Shown one piece after another: positions 50,607 through 60,611 of a stretch of DNA of 64,000 nt; the first letter of the stretch is position 1, and every line of letters starts with the position of its first letter. Position numbers and translations under genes: made by a program. The notes below the pieces were generated by a model. It was not told the DNA's origin. It ran no database searches and was given only the letters and a program-made list of their open reading frames with translations. Source of the stretch: Euryodendron excelsum (lineage: Eukaryota; Streptophyta; Magnoliopsida; Ericales; Pentaphylacaceae); assembly GCA_033060915.1 (NCBI GenBank), contig CM065385.1, positions 15,219,001 to 15,283,000 of the forward strand, written 5' to 3'.

Positions 50607-53600
50607 GTTTTCTTTTTATCTTTTATTCACCACCTTCTCTCCCTCTTTTCCTTTTAATGAGAATAAATTGACCACCATATGATAGGTTTCTCTAAAAAAA
50701 AGCCAGGAACTGTGCAATACTCTAGAAAACTGGAGCAAAATTTGACAAGCGAAAGTTAGCAGGTATATGCCAGGGTAAACACCATTATGTATCAAAAAAT
50801 ATAGACACCAGCAGTCATAAATGAGATAATTAAAATGACAATGAGTATGGTGGTTTAGCATACGAGATAAATCAATAGCAGACCTAGTATTACTGTCAAA
50901 ACCAGCCAATCATGACTGTGAAGGACGTTGGAGAAAAGCCAGACAAGACATACAAGAAAGTGGAAAAGTAGCAAAGAAGAGCATGAATATCTCAGAAAAT
51001 CATAGGACAAAGGACAAATGCATATCAATGGGTTAGTCCAGAGATAAAGGGTATTAAAGAAAATTACAAACATCCAACACACTTCTCTATTAGTAATATT
51101 TGCTGGCAGTAATTACAAATTACAAATATAGACTATTTTACAGTAGTGCAGACTAACTACAAGGATGTGTTTGTGGATTTTAACAAATCACAAAACATAA
51201 TTATTTTTTGAAAAAATTTGGGATTAAGTATAGATGAGAAGTCATAAATTTAACACAGAACCCATAAAGGACTGAGAATTCAGATTAAATGTCATCTGAA
51301 CCATGGCTCCACTTCCAAGGTCATAAGACGACCAACTTGGTGTGAATCTCGAGAATCTTGCCTAAAATCCCACCATCTATAATCTCATCATCAGACTAAA
51401 AGAGTAACCTCAATATGGGATTCAAATTACTAAAGAAGATAGATGAAACAACAAGGTACACAATCCTAATCATAACTAACTTTATTGTTATATGAGTACA
51501 TACAAGTCCTTGACTTTTCCATCGGAGGCCCCTTGACCATCACCCCATCGGTGCCACTTCAAGAATTTGTGTTCGTTGCATGGCATCATCTCTTGCTAGG
51601 GCTGTAAAGTTCTCTGCATCAACAGCTAGTGCTATCTGTGGGAATGGTTTCTCTATACTGTCAAAATGCATGGTTACGACAAGGTTAATGGATGCCGACT
51701 AATGAAATGCACAAGAGACAACTACTCCTAGAGGTTAGTCGAATGTAGATCAAAGAAAAATCACAATCTTTAAGAGCAACAATTACGAGAATAACGATCG
51801 GTGGATAACCAAAATGAGGAAGCGGACAACGTTCCCCGAGAAAATGATGTTCTAATGCAAGACCCATTGATAAACCAATCCAGAGGTCGGCTCAGCCAAA
51901 GGAGGTCAGCTCGGACAATGTAAAGGTTGCCCATGGAGGTCAAATAGGCCAAAGAAGGTTGGCTCAACCAATACAGAGGTCGTCTAGAGGAGGGCAGCTC
52001 AACCAACACAAAGGTCGACCTCGGCCAACAAGATTGGCTCAGCCAAGAAACAGATGATGACCAACTGGAGGTCAAAAACAATAAACTAGGTTAGTACATA
52101 TCCTTTAACTATTACCTTTAGAGCTAATGAATCTCTCTGGGAGTGGCACCGATGGGGTGCCGGCTGAAGGGCCTCCGATAGTAAAATCTAAGGACTTGTA
52201 TACACTCTTATAAGAATAAAGTAATTTATGATCAATTAATTGTGTACCTTATTCTTCCATCTATCTTCTTAAATAAATTGTCATGGAGACTGCCTAAGGA
52301 CATGAATCCCGTGATTGAGCCTACTCTTTTAGTCTGATGGCAAGACTTTAAGCGAGATTAATTGTGAAATTTTAGGCAAGATTCTCAAGATTCACACCAA
52401 GTTGGTCATTGTTTGTCCTTTCTCGTGCTGACCTCTATTAGCAGAGCAGACCTCTATGACCGAACTAACATCTTTGGCCGAGCAGACCTCATTTAGCTAA
52501 GCTAACCTCTTTAGCCAAGCACAGAGCTCCTTGCCCGCCTAACCTCTGTGTTGGTAGAGCCGATTTTCTCTGGCCTAGCTAACCCCCATGGGCGACCTCT
52601 ATTGATCGAGCTGACCTCCTCTAGCCAAGCTGACCTCCTTGGCCAACCTCTATATTGGTTGAGCCGACGTTTGGATTGGCTTAGCTTTACAAGGTCAAAT
52701 TATTACTTATCAATACTCATACTCTTACCCGAGTATTGAGTGTCTAACACTAATAATTCATACATTTTAGAGGAGCCCATGCAACATAGGCTGACACCAA
52801 AATTTTAACTAAAGAAAATCAGTCTTGGAAAGTTCTTTAATCCCTATTACTCATGGAAAATTGTATCCAATAGTCCCTCTCTCTTTATCATAGTTATCAG
52901 AACCGAACTGGACCGAACCATCCGGTTTAACCAGTTGAATGGGAACCGGACCTTAAACCAGTACGGTTCAATTAATTTACCGAAAATGCATGTAAATCAG
53001 ATTGAACCAGCCAATTTTTTTGAAAAACCAGTGAACCAACCGGCCGGTTCAATCTAAAATCCGTTGACCAACTTTGACTTTTGAACCCTCTTTCAAAAAT
53101 TTGATGTTTTGTATCTCCCAAGAGTTGAACTTGAAAACTAAGAGTAGAATTAGGCAACACTCACCACTGCTCCACTTGATTCCTTGTGTTTTACTTTGCA
53201 GTATAAATTATATTTAAGGTAAACTATATATATGAATAAATAAAATACATTTAATTTATAACATCGGTTGAACAACCGGTTGAGCCAATGAACAGTGAAC
53301 CATCGGTTTGATGCTGGATTCAGTTTTGATAACTATGCTCTTTAAGAGTTACAAAGGAAATTAACAATTGCCATCTATTATTGAAATTATGCACAACTAT
53401 CAAAAACTCATCTTCAGTTTTACCCAATCTAAGGTTCTCATATTCAAGCTTCTAATAACCAGTAGGAATTCTTCAAGATCAATTTAGTTTGAATCACACA
53501 TTGCAACATCATAATCATTTGGAGAACACAAAAAAATCAATGGGAAATTGACAAATATACAAATAATAAAGTGAAGAAAAGGCAGAAAAAAATATGCATA

Positions 53601-56600
53601 CAAACACCTTAGTAATTGTTATGAGAAAAAGAAAATTAAAAATCTAAAGATGCATTCATGCCCAACAGCAAACTAGTTTTTGCATCAACCACATCCACCA
53701 ACAGAGTTTTGTATAATATTCTCTACATCACAACCAAACTCTTGATTTCATTGTAGATCATTGGGATTAAGTGATACATCACAACCAAACTCTTGATTTC
53801 ATTGTAGATCATTGGGATTAAGTGATAAAAAAGAAGAACAGAAATCTTCATTTTGTTGGTGAAACAAAACACTGTCACACTAAATTTCTAAAGGGTCAAA
53901 CACATCCATTTGTGATACTAACCCCAAAAACACATAGTGCCAGTTCAAATAAGAAGGGGATTAGAGTCTTGATAGAGGAGTAGAACCCTATTGTAACTTG
54001 ACCTTTTATTCCCATATTATAAAAAAATAAAAAAGAGGAAAAGATAATGGATATAGGGGCTAATTTTCAATGAAAGAGTCCAACAAGAATTCATTAACTA
54101 TGGAACACTTATGAAGCGTGAACATAGGCACACGACACAAACATTCCGAAAAAACGATTTTTAAGAAAAGTAGGACATGACATGGCGGGGACATGAAAAA
54201 AACATATAGCTTATATACCTTTTAGATGTCATATCTACAGATATTGTGCCCAAAGATAATGAAAAATTTTCAAGATTAAAATTGAGAACCATATTTTCAT
54301 AACTTAAACATCAAATTTTGTATTATCATATTGTTTTTATTTTAAAATAAGATCCTCAATTATTTTTGTAAAATTTGCAATGTGTTTCATGTATATCTAA
54401 GGACACGTGTCCAAGTGATGGACACGTATATTCTTTTTTTTTTTTTTGATTGGTAATGACACATATATTCTAAAAAATTAAAAAAATAATAGGATATGTG
54501 TGTATGCATGTCCGATACGATGTTCGACATAGACACAATACCTTCTTAGAAATGTTTGTGCTTCTTAGATGGAACTTGAAGCACGAATCAAATTGAATAA
54601 ATGGTATTAAGAGAGGGTAAATGGAACCGTGTAGCTAAGGGTTGTAAAGGAGGATGAAGAAGAAGAAAGATAGAAGTAAAAACACACAAAAATAAGACAG
54701 AAATTTCAGTGAGAACTGGAATTGAAATAACCACTGGAAACAATGACCCAAACGTCATTTCGTTGTTCAAGAAGATGTTGTCATTATCGGAAATAGAGGA
54801 GGCGCACACGTGGTACGTGTGCAATCCATATTTCTTTGATAAACAAATTATTGAGTTATCGTCAAATACAACTTTAAAGAACCCACTAACCTGCAAATTC
54901 AGATTTCTTCTTCAAAGGCCATTTGAATTTCACAGGCAACTAACAATGAGTTTGAGAGAAAATTGAATTTCAGTCGTAAACTTGCAGCCTGAATCCTTAT
55001 AAATCCGGAGCGGTTGGTGAGACATGGAATGTTTGATATTTTGTTCGATTTTCCTTTTTTAACCTTTCAGTTATTGTAGACAGCAATAACATGTATTGTA
55101 ATTAAACGCGTAGACAGCAATAAAATGTATTGTAATTAAACATGTAGACAGCACTAACATGTATTGTAATTAAACATTTTATGCCTAGCAATTGTGGAAG
55201 GTTACAAAATTAACACAACTTCAAATTTGGGCAGATTTGGGAGGACACCACCCGGTGTTCTCCCTTTATATATCAGTATAGATACCACATCTCAGCTAAC
55301 TGCAAACAGGAATTAGAACAGAACCACTTTTTTTTCCCCTTCTCGCGGTTATAAACTACTTAATAGTGCCATGGAAAAAGTTCCCTGCTAGCAAGAGTGA
55401 AAATAGGAGATAAATACTTTGCCTTATAAATTAGTTTATAGCACCACAGAAAAAATTGAATGTGAGCAAATGAAAAACTAGCTGAAAATTTGTTTTGCTT
55501 ATCATCAGGAGAAAAGCAGTATGAGAGAATACACCCTGGAACAGATGTATCCACCTTTAAATAGACCAAACTATCAATGTAATAATGTTCAATGTACAAT
55601 GTATACACTCATATCTATGGATTTCCCAGATGAGAGGTTGGAGTAAGTGTTATCAAAAGAATAACACTTCATATTTTTAGAAGTTCTTACACATAAAACA
55701 TTGAGATCTTGGATGATGAACAAGCGCCACGCTTTTCTCTCATGTCAGAGAGACATGAGAAAGCGGAATGAAAAAGTTGAAATTCATTAAATCTTATCCT
55801 AGATGCAACAAAAGACATGAGAAAGTTGAAATTCATTAAATCTTATCCTAGATGCAACAAAATACACCAAAAAACCAACAAATATTAGGCCCTCACTAAT
55901 TGAAAAGGAGGAGGTTAACTAAGACAAACATAAATTGCTTTCTTTTTAATGAGGCAATACTAAGTGGCACAGACACATCTATAGAGAATTCATGCTCCTG
56001 TTGGATAACAGTGCTTCTTGGACACTCCAAGACGTGTCCATACTTAAAAAATGAAATTCATATTTGTCGACACTTGGTTGAGCTCAACCAACACTTAATA
56101 TGAGCATTACCCCACACACCAAAATAGGATGAACATATACTTGGTGTCCAACTTTTTCTAAGGACAAAAATAGGAAAATTAAGCATTGTAAATGTCATTG
56201 CAACGGTTCAAGCATCCACTGAACAGTTCTAAAAGAGCAAACAATATAATTGTCAAAAGAAAAAAAATAAAGAGAATAGTAGAAGAAGAACATTGATAAT
56301 GCACATAATATGTGTCTAGTTTATGCCATTGCCAATTGGACCATTGGTTATACAAAATTTGGAAAATGAATCCAAATTAAATTATTTGCCATGTAAATAC
56401 ATAAATACATTTATTCTTACCAAAAATAAGTAAAAGCAATGCGACATATGCATAGAAATGTATAAATGTTTTGTTATGCCCTTGCTATGTTGGTGCTCAA
56501 ATTTTCCTGAATTTTCCATGTCAGAATTTGCATCTTGTGTTTGTCATATTCGTGTCTATACTTGTGCCACATAGAAGCCGTACAGATTACATTTTAAACC

Positions 56601-59600
56601 AATGGACTTCAAATTTCAATGTGAAACCTATTGAGATGAGAAAACTCCCAACTTCATGTTCTATGTTGTGAGGGAAAATAACAATAAAAATTAACGTTAT
56701 AACTTGAAAAAGCTTTTCAACTTGCCAAGAAGTTGGAGTATTTTGCAAAAATTGCAATCATTTTCAAAACCAGTTGACTGTTATTATTTCTTAAAACAAC
56801 AAATATATTCCCTACCTTTAAACTTTAAGAGAGAAGAGGATCCAGACATACAAATTTTCAATTGAAATAACTATAACGAAACACAACCTTGCACCTCAAC
56901 ACCATGTGAACTATTAATTGTTATCAAAAAAATCTGAGATAACTCTAGAAAGTATGCAAGAATAAGAATAAAAAAAAAATAAGATTAAGAAAACTTGGCA
57001 GCTAATCCAATAAGCAAAAATAATCGTACACCCCAAAAAACAGAACGACCCCCAGTTAAGTGCATGTCCTGCAACAAAGGTTCTCCCAGAAATGAATTTA
57101 GAGCATAATTTTTGTCATCATATGAAGTTCTATTAATAATAAAAATGATGTGCATATAGTCTATGGTGAGCAAACTGGCTAAGCATATAATAGTCCACTG
57201 TATGAATATGCATCAGACGAAACTACATTCTAATCTCTGTAGAGGAATAGCAAAGAAGCCTGGAAAAACGTTCATGTCTTATAATACATTTCCTCTGCAC
57301 CATTCACAGGAGAATCAAAAAAGTCAGAAATTTTACTGACTTTTCTTCTATATGGTATACCAGAAAACCGGGCAGTAACATAATGTAGGGGTACTTTCAC
57401 TTTGCCCCGTTGTACTTGGCTGAAAAAACCTATACAACCCTCAACCTGGAAAACCTACAGTTACACCACCTTATAGTTTAGGGTAAAGTGTGAAACGCTA
57501 ACCAGTTAATGTATGAAGTAAAATGTCAAAAAATAACTTTCTTTCTGTAGATTTACCCTACCACATCAGCACTGGTTTATTAATAGAAAAAAGAAAGAAA
57601 AAAGAAGTATCACCTTTACGGCTTCACCAAACAACCCAGGCAACACTTTCCCCCCTCCACCTTTGACAGCCACCATGGCTGGCCGATTGCCAGCCACCTT
57701 CTCTTCCTCTCCCTTCTTTCATTTTCTCTTCTATCGGACACCACTGTTCAACAACCAAATAGTCTAGCTGAACCTCCACCTTCAAGGCTTCAACATTGCC
57801 CAATACCACCCATGGCTGCCATCACCTTCACCCATATAAGCTACAACCACCTCTCTCTAAAAATCACAGTCCACTCCTTTTCCACAAGACATAGCAAAAC
57901 CAGAAAATAAGGGCACGTCTTGGCTGAACTGACCCCCTAAAGGCTCAAACCCTCAATCCTCTAGAGCGGAAAACAATCAAAGAACTAATCCATGTCAACA
58001 ACGTGGAGGAGATCTCCCTCGTCAACAACTCCATTGCCACCGCTGCTATCATCCTCCAGCAAACCAGCTAGGCCTTCAGCAAGGTCAAGTTCAACAAGGA
58101 CGATGCCACTGTGATGCTCCAACAAGGTCTATGGCACTATCAAGAATTTTGTTCATGATTCCAGGCCTACGTCTCTCATGCCGGCATCCAAGTCATTGAG
58201 TCCAATTGCCTTTTCTGGTAAGCTCTAAAGATGGAATCATCTTTGAATTTCAAAAAGCCCGACAAAAAGCCAAATTTAAAGGACACAATCTAAGAAGCAC
58301 AGACACTTCTAAGAAGGTGACATGACCATATCAAACACGACTCTCATCAGACACTCTCCCGACATGTATTAGACACGAGTCCAAACATGTCCTATTATTT
58401 TATTAAATTTTAAGAACTGGACACGTTTCAGACATTTGAGAGACACATGTATCTATTACTTAAACACCCATGTCCATCACTTATACATATAAAAACACAT
58501 TGCAAGTTTAAAGAAAATAGGTCAGAATCCAAATGTAAAATAAAAGTAATATGATTTTATATCTAATTTGATATTTAATCTATAACATACAAGGTCTTTA
58601 ATTTTAACTAGTGTTATTCTAGCTTTTTTTTTTTTTTTTTATTACCTTTGAGTAAACTATTTCTATATATGATACCAAAAAAAAATACATAAATATATAA
58701 TTTTGTCATGTCCCCACCGTGTCGTTTTCTGCATTTTTTAAAAATTGTCATGTCAGCGTGTTCGTGTTGTGTCGTATCTGTGTCCATACTTCTTACGTCA
58801 CCATGTTAGTTCCGTTATAGATCACTATACGTAAATGCCCAGTATAGTGATAACTATAAAAGGATTGGTAATGATTTATAGACATGAATGTATTGATCAT
58901 GTTTTTGTCGATGTAGCTCATACAATTTGGTGTATTGAAGAAGATATGAAGGAAATTTGGGAATCTGTTAAGACTTTTGGTGGTTTCACATAAATATGGG
59001 AATAGAGTGGCAATCAAGAGTGAAGGTAGAGAGAAAAAGAAAACTAGAATGCAATATATGGGGCATGGGCAGCCATGGCCAATGAGGGTGGGTGACAAGG
59101 AAGGGAGAGAGAGAATGAGAAGGAAAAAAATGAAATGAAATCTAAGGGGTATAAGAGTCATTTCAAGTTTTCAAAATTATGCCCAAGTAAACACTTCACC
59201 TATTTGTTCCTTGACCCTAACACTAGCTCAAAACAACTTTGTAAACATATAACAGTCCTAGTTGGCTAAGGCAATCATAATCTGCAACGTCATCAACACA
59301 AAAATGTAAAATCTGTGGGACAGCCATTAACAATTTGGAAACATTGCAATCACGCGATAAATCTTATCACTGCCTCATTGTTCCTCCTATGACAGCGAAA
59401 ATTGAAAGAGATCGTATTCTCCTTGCCTTAAGCCTCTTGAACACTAAAGGAGTAAACAAAACATAAAAACTATTGCATCGTAAGAATAATTGTTGAGAAG
59501 CACAGAGAAAGAGGTTTCCAGTTTTGGCTGCAGTACAAACATTACATTATGCTCCAAGATAAGGGAACATTCTTACCCCCTGAAAATCAGCATGATAGGA

Positions 59601-60569
59601 ACAGAATCGTTTCAAAGGTAATAACATTAGTAAGGACAGCCCAAAAAGAATAAAAACAAAAAAGGAAAAGGAGAACCGTAAACAGGTCAATTGAAAAGAG
59701 GAGAATTGAGAAGGCAATACCAATTAACTATCCTCAATCTGGTCTCCACTCTAATCTTAACTGTAAAATATAACTCATAAGTACAAGCCCACACTTCTAA
59801 TTAATAGATTTCTTGTTGTCTGATCTAATGTTCATGCAATTCATCCCTCAGGTTTCACATTAAATCCTGTTCCAGTAATATGACAAAGGGGTTGCTTGAT
59901 TCACATAGTTGCACACCTTCTCGAAATCTCTAAGAAACCACTCTTATGAGACCACTTCCTTGCCTAATCTATTCACACCTAACCAACCAATCGAGTAAGC
60001 GTATAATGTAATTGAATACAATATAAAATCACTTCTGTTTCCATGTAATAGTTAAGAATTAGTTATATTACTTTATTATCTTTAATAATTAGTTATATTA
60101 CTTCATTTTCTTCACATTCTTCAACCAACAGACCTTTATAACTTAGCTACGGGTTAAACCTTCTCTTAGCAAACTTTTTTTGCCGAAAGCTTGGCAACAA
60201 AAGTTATCATTCAATACTAAGATACGTGGGTTTCAGTTCCAAAAATCATTCAAAAAAGAAAGAGTCAAAAGTAACAATTAAATTTTTTTTTTTCCTTTTC
60301 ATTGTCACTGTTATAAACTCTATACAGGTAGAGTGGAAAAGCCTTAATATTTAGAGAAATTAATCACTTGAGCAAACCTCGAGATTCAACCTGGGGTTCT
60401 GATTCTTAAACGACGTTTTGATTTGTTTCATAAGGAACAACAGACGAAGAAATCGAAATCAAATCAACAAGGAGGGATAACAAATAGAATTAAAGGAAAC
60501 AAGAGCTTACAAGATGAGAAGGGTTTAGCTTTGAAGTCAATGAAGATTCAATCATCTCCTTCGTCACCC

Positions 60570-60573
<4 letters not shown>
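48426..60573 (-). CDS. BOLA2: BolA-like protein (BOLA2 type), 3 exons with a 23-nt microexon
   Basis: BolA2 proteins are small cytosolic or nuclear partners of monothiol glutaredoxins that bind or sense Fe-S clusters. Minus-strand exons: 60573-60511 (MGVTKEMIESSLTSKLNPSHL), 48738-48716 (23 nt) and 48621-48426. Donors and acceptors are GT-AG and the phases join to 93 aa, the length I recall for Arabidopsis BOLA2. Visible marks are VIDTSGGCGASFAIEIVSEQ with the loop Cys at residue 30, and FEGKRLLERHRMVNAAL with the conserved ligand His at residue 52, then EEMKEIHALSIKKSLTPEQW. There is no targeting peptide, in line with BOLA2 rather than the plastid or mitochondrial BolA types. The first intron is 11,772 bp and the second 94 bp. 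Confidence 0.92.
48908..49749. mobile_element. GACAC-rich hAT-type MITE, copy 2 (largest, 842 bp)
   Basis: Ends are CTAGGAAGTACGGACAC and, on the complementary strand, CTAAGAAGCACGGACAC. Both flanks carry the exact 8-bp repeat GCCGCCAT (48900-48907 and 49750-49757). The left 220 bp contain more than a dozen GGACACG motifs and the right end GTGTCC repeats. The middle holds long T runs (49021, 49411) and no coding domain; the ORFs at 49141-49434 are chance frames. Confidence 0.85.
50576..50602. repeat. (CA)n microsatellite
   Basis: An uninterrupted CA run in BOLA2 intron 1. Confidence 0.93.
51330..52407. repeat. Long inverted repeat of LTR-like arms around a GGAGGTC-rich loop
   Basis: The left arm 51330-51560 is collinear, in inverse orientation, with 52141-52407: GACCAACTTGGTGTGAATCT, CAGACTAAAAGAGTA, AAGAAGATAGATG, ACAAGTCCTT, ATCGGAGGCCC and CCCCATCGGTGCCACT. 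The loop (51870-52080) has GGAGGTCAGCTC-type short repeats. The outer right side (52430-52690) carries their complement, GCTGACCTCCT..GCCAAG. It is best read as two LTR fragments of one retrotransposon family in opposite orientation, with no internal coding sequence. Confidence 0.75.
52430..52690 (+). repeat. Degenerate GACCTC..GCCAAGC short tandem repeats
   Basis: About ten imperfect copies of a 17-25-bp unit resembling CTGACCTCYTTGGCCAAGC, next to the right arm of the inverted repeat. Confidence 0.72.
52889..53337. mobile_element. MITE with CATAGTTATCA termini and 8-bp duplication
   Basis: A 449-bp element. Terminal inverted repeats CATAGTTATCAGAACC (left) and CATAGTTATCAAAACT (right, complementary). 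The flanks CTCTTTAT (52881-52888) and CTCTTTAA (53338-53345) match at 7 of 8 positions. The interior repeats AACCGG/CCGGTT motifs. The 8-bp duplication suggests hAT. It is non-coding. Confidence 0.82.
53725..53826. repeat. Exact 51-bp tandem duplication
   Basis: Two identical 51-bp units, 53725-53775 and 53776-53826, each starting ACATCACAACC and ending ATTAAGTGAT. The lack of mismatches suggests a recent event. Confidence 0.95.
54108..54568. mobile_element. GACAC-rich hAT-type MITE, copy 3
   Basis: A 461-bp copy. Left end CTTATGAAGCGTGAACA, right end (complement) CTAAGAAGCACAAACA. The flanks ATGGAACA (54100-54107) and ATGGAACT (54569-54576) match at 7 of 8. The interior has GGACACGTGTCC and GACATGGCGGGGACATG motifs and an internal T run. 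Confidence 0.82.
55077..55178. repeat. 34-bp tandem repeat, three copies
   Basis: Units at 55077, 55111 and 55145, each TAGACAGCAMTAAMATGTAT followed by TGTAATTAAAC and three variable bases. Confidence 0.94.
55753..55862. repeat. Tandem duplication of about 50-62 bp
   Basis: Units starting at 55753 and 55815 both contain ACATGAGAAAG and GAAATTCATTAAATCTTATC up to GATGCAACAAAA. The second copy lacks about 13 bases after AGAAAG. Confidence 0.9.
55960..56574. mobile_element. GACAC-rich hAT-type MITE, copy 4 (diverged)
   Basis: A 615-bp copy. Termini CTAAGTGGCACAGACAC and, on the complementary strand, CTATGTGGCACAAGTATA; two bases differ from the family consensus GAAGCAC. The 8-bp flanks AGGCAATA and AAGCCGTA match at only 5 positions, so the boundaries are less sure. 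Internally it has the same GGACAC/GTGTCCA themes. Confidence 0.6.
57950..58262 (+). pseudogene. Unidentified broken coding fragment
   Basis: The plus strand reads a long GC-richer stretch with protein-like composition (for example KELIHVNNVEEISLVNNSIA, then AFSKVKFNKDDATVMLQQGL and FQAYVSHAGIQVIESN) but is interrupted by several in-frame stops. I do not recognise the family. The local GC content and Lys/Asn/Val pattern differ from the flanks, suggesting a processed or captured gene fragment in the BOLA2 intron. Confidence 0.4.
58290..58796. mobile_element. GACAC-rich hAT-type MITE, copy 5
   Basis: A 507-bp copy. Left end CTAAGAAGCACAGACAC, right end (complement) GTAAGAAGTATGGACAC. The flanks GACACAAT (58282-58289) and GTCACCAT (58797-58804) match at 6 of 8. 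Several ACACG/GACAC and TGTGTC motifs lie at both ends, with a T run in the middle. Confidence 0.8.

Positions 60574-60608
<35 letters not shown>
60573..60608 (-). promoter_or_regulatory. (GA)n tract in the BOLA2 5' UTR, touching the start codon
   Basis: On the minus strand a nearly perfect run of about 17 GA repeats ends directly at the ATG (60573). GA repeats of this kind in plant 5' regions are candidate binding sites for BASIC PENTACYSTEINE proteins, and in the mRNA they would form an unstructured purine leader. Confidence 0.75.

Positions 60609-60611
<3 letters not shown>

Larger units (their letters stand above)
48739..60510 (-). other. 11.8-kb first intron of BOLA2
   Basis: The donor is CTT|GTAAGC at 60510 and the acceptor TTTCAG at 48739. 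It contains four copies of the GACAC-rich hAT-type MITE, a second MITE type (52889-53337), an inverted LTR-like pair (51330-52407), tandem repeats at 53725, 55077 and 55753, and a possible gene fragment at 57950-58262. The stretches 49760-51300, 56600-57600 and 58800-60500 hold nothing else I can identify; a (CA)n tract lies at 50576-50602. Confidence 0.85.

Noticed and set aside
54709..54966. 85-aa plus-strand ORF downstream of MITE copy 3
   Set aside because: No recognisable motif, no supporting splice structure, inside the BOLA2 intron.
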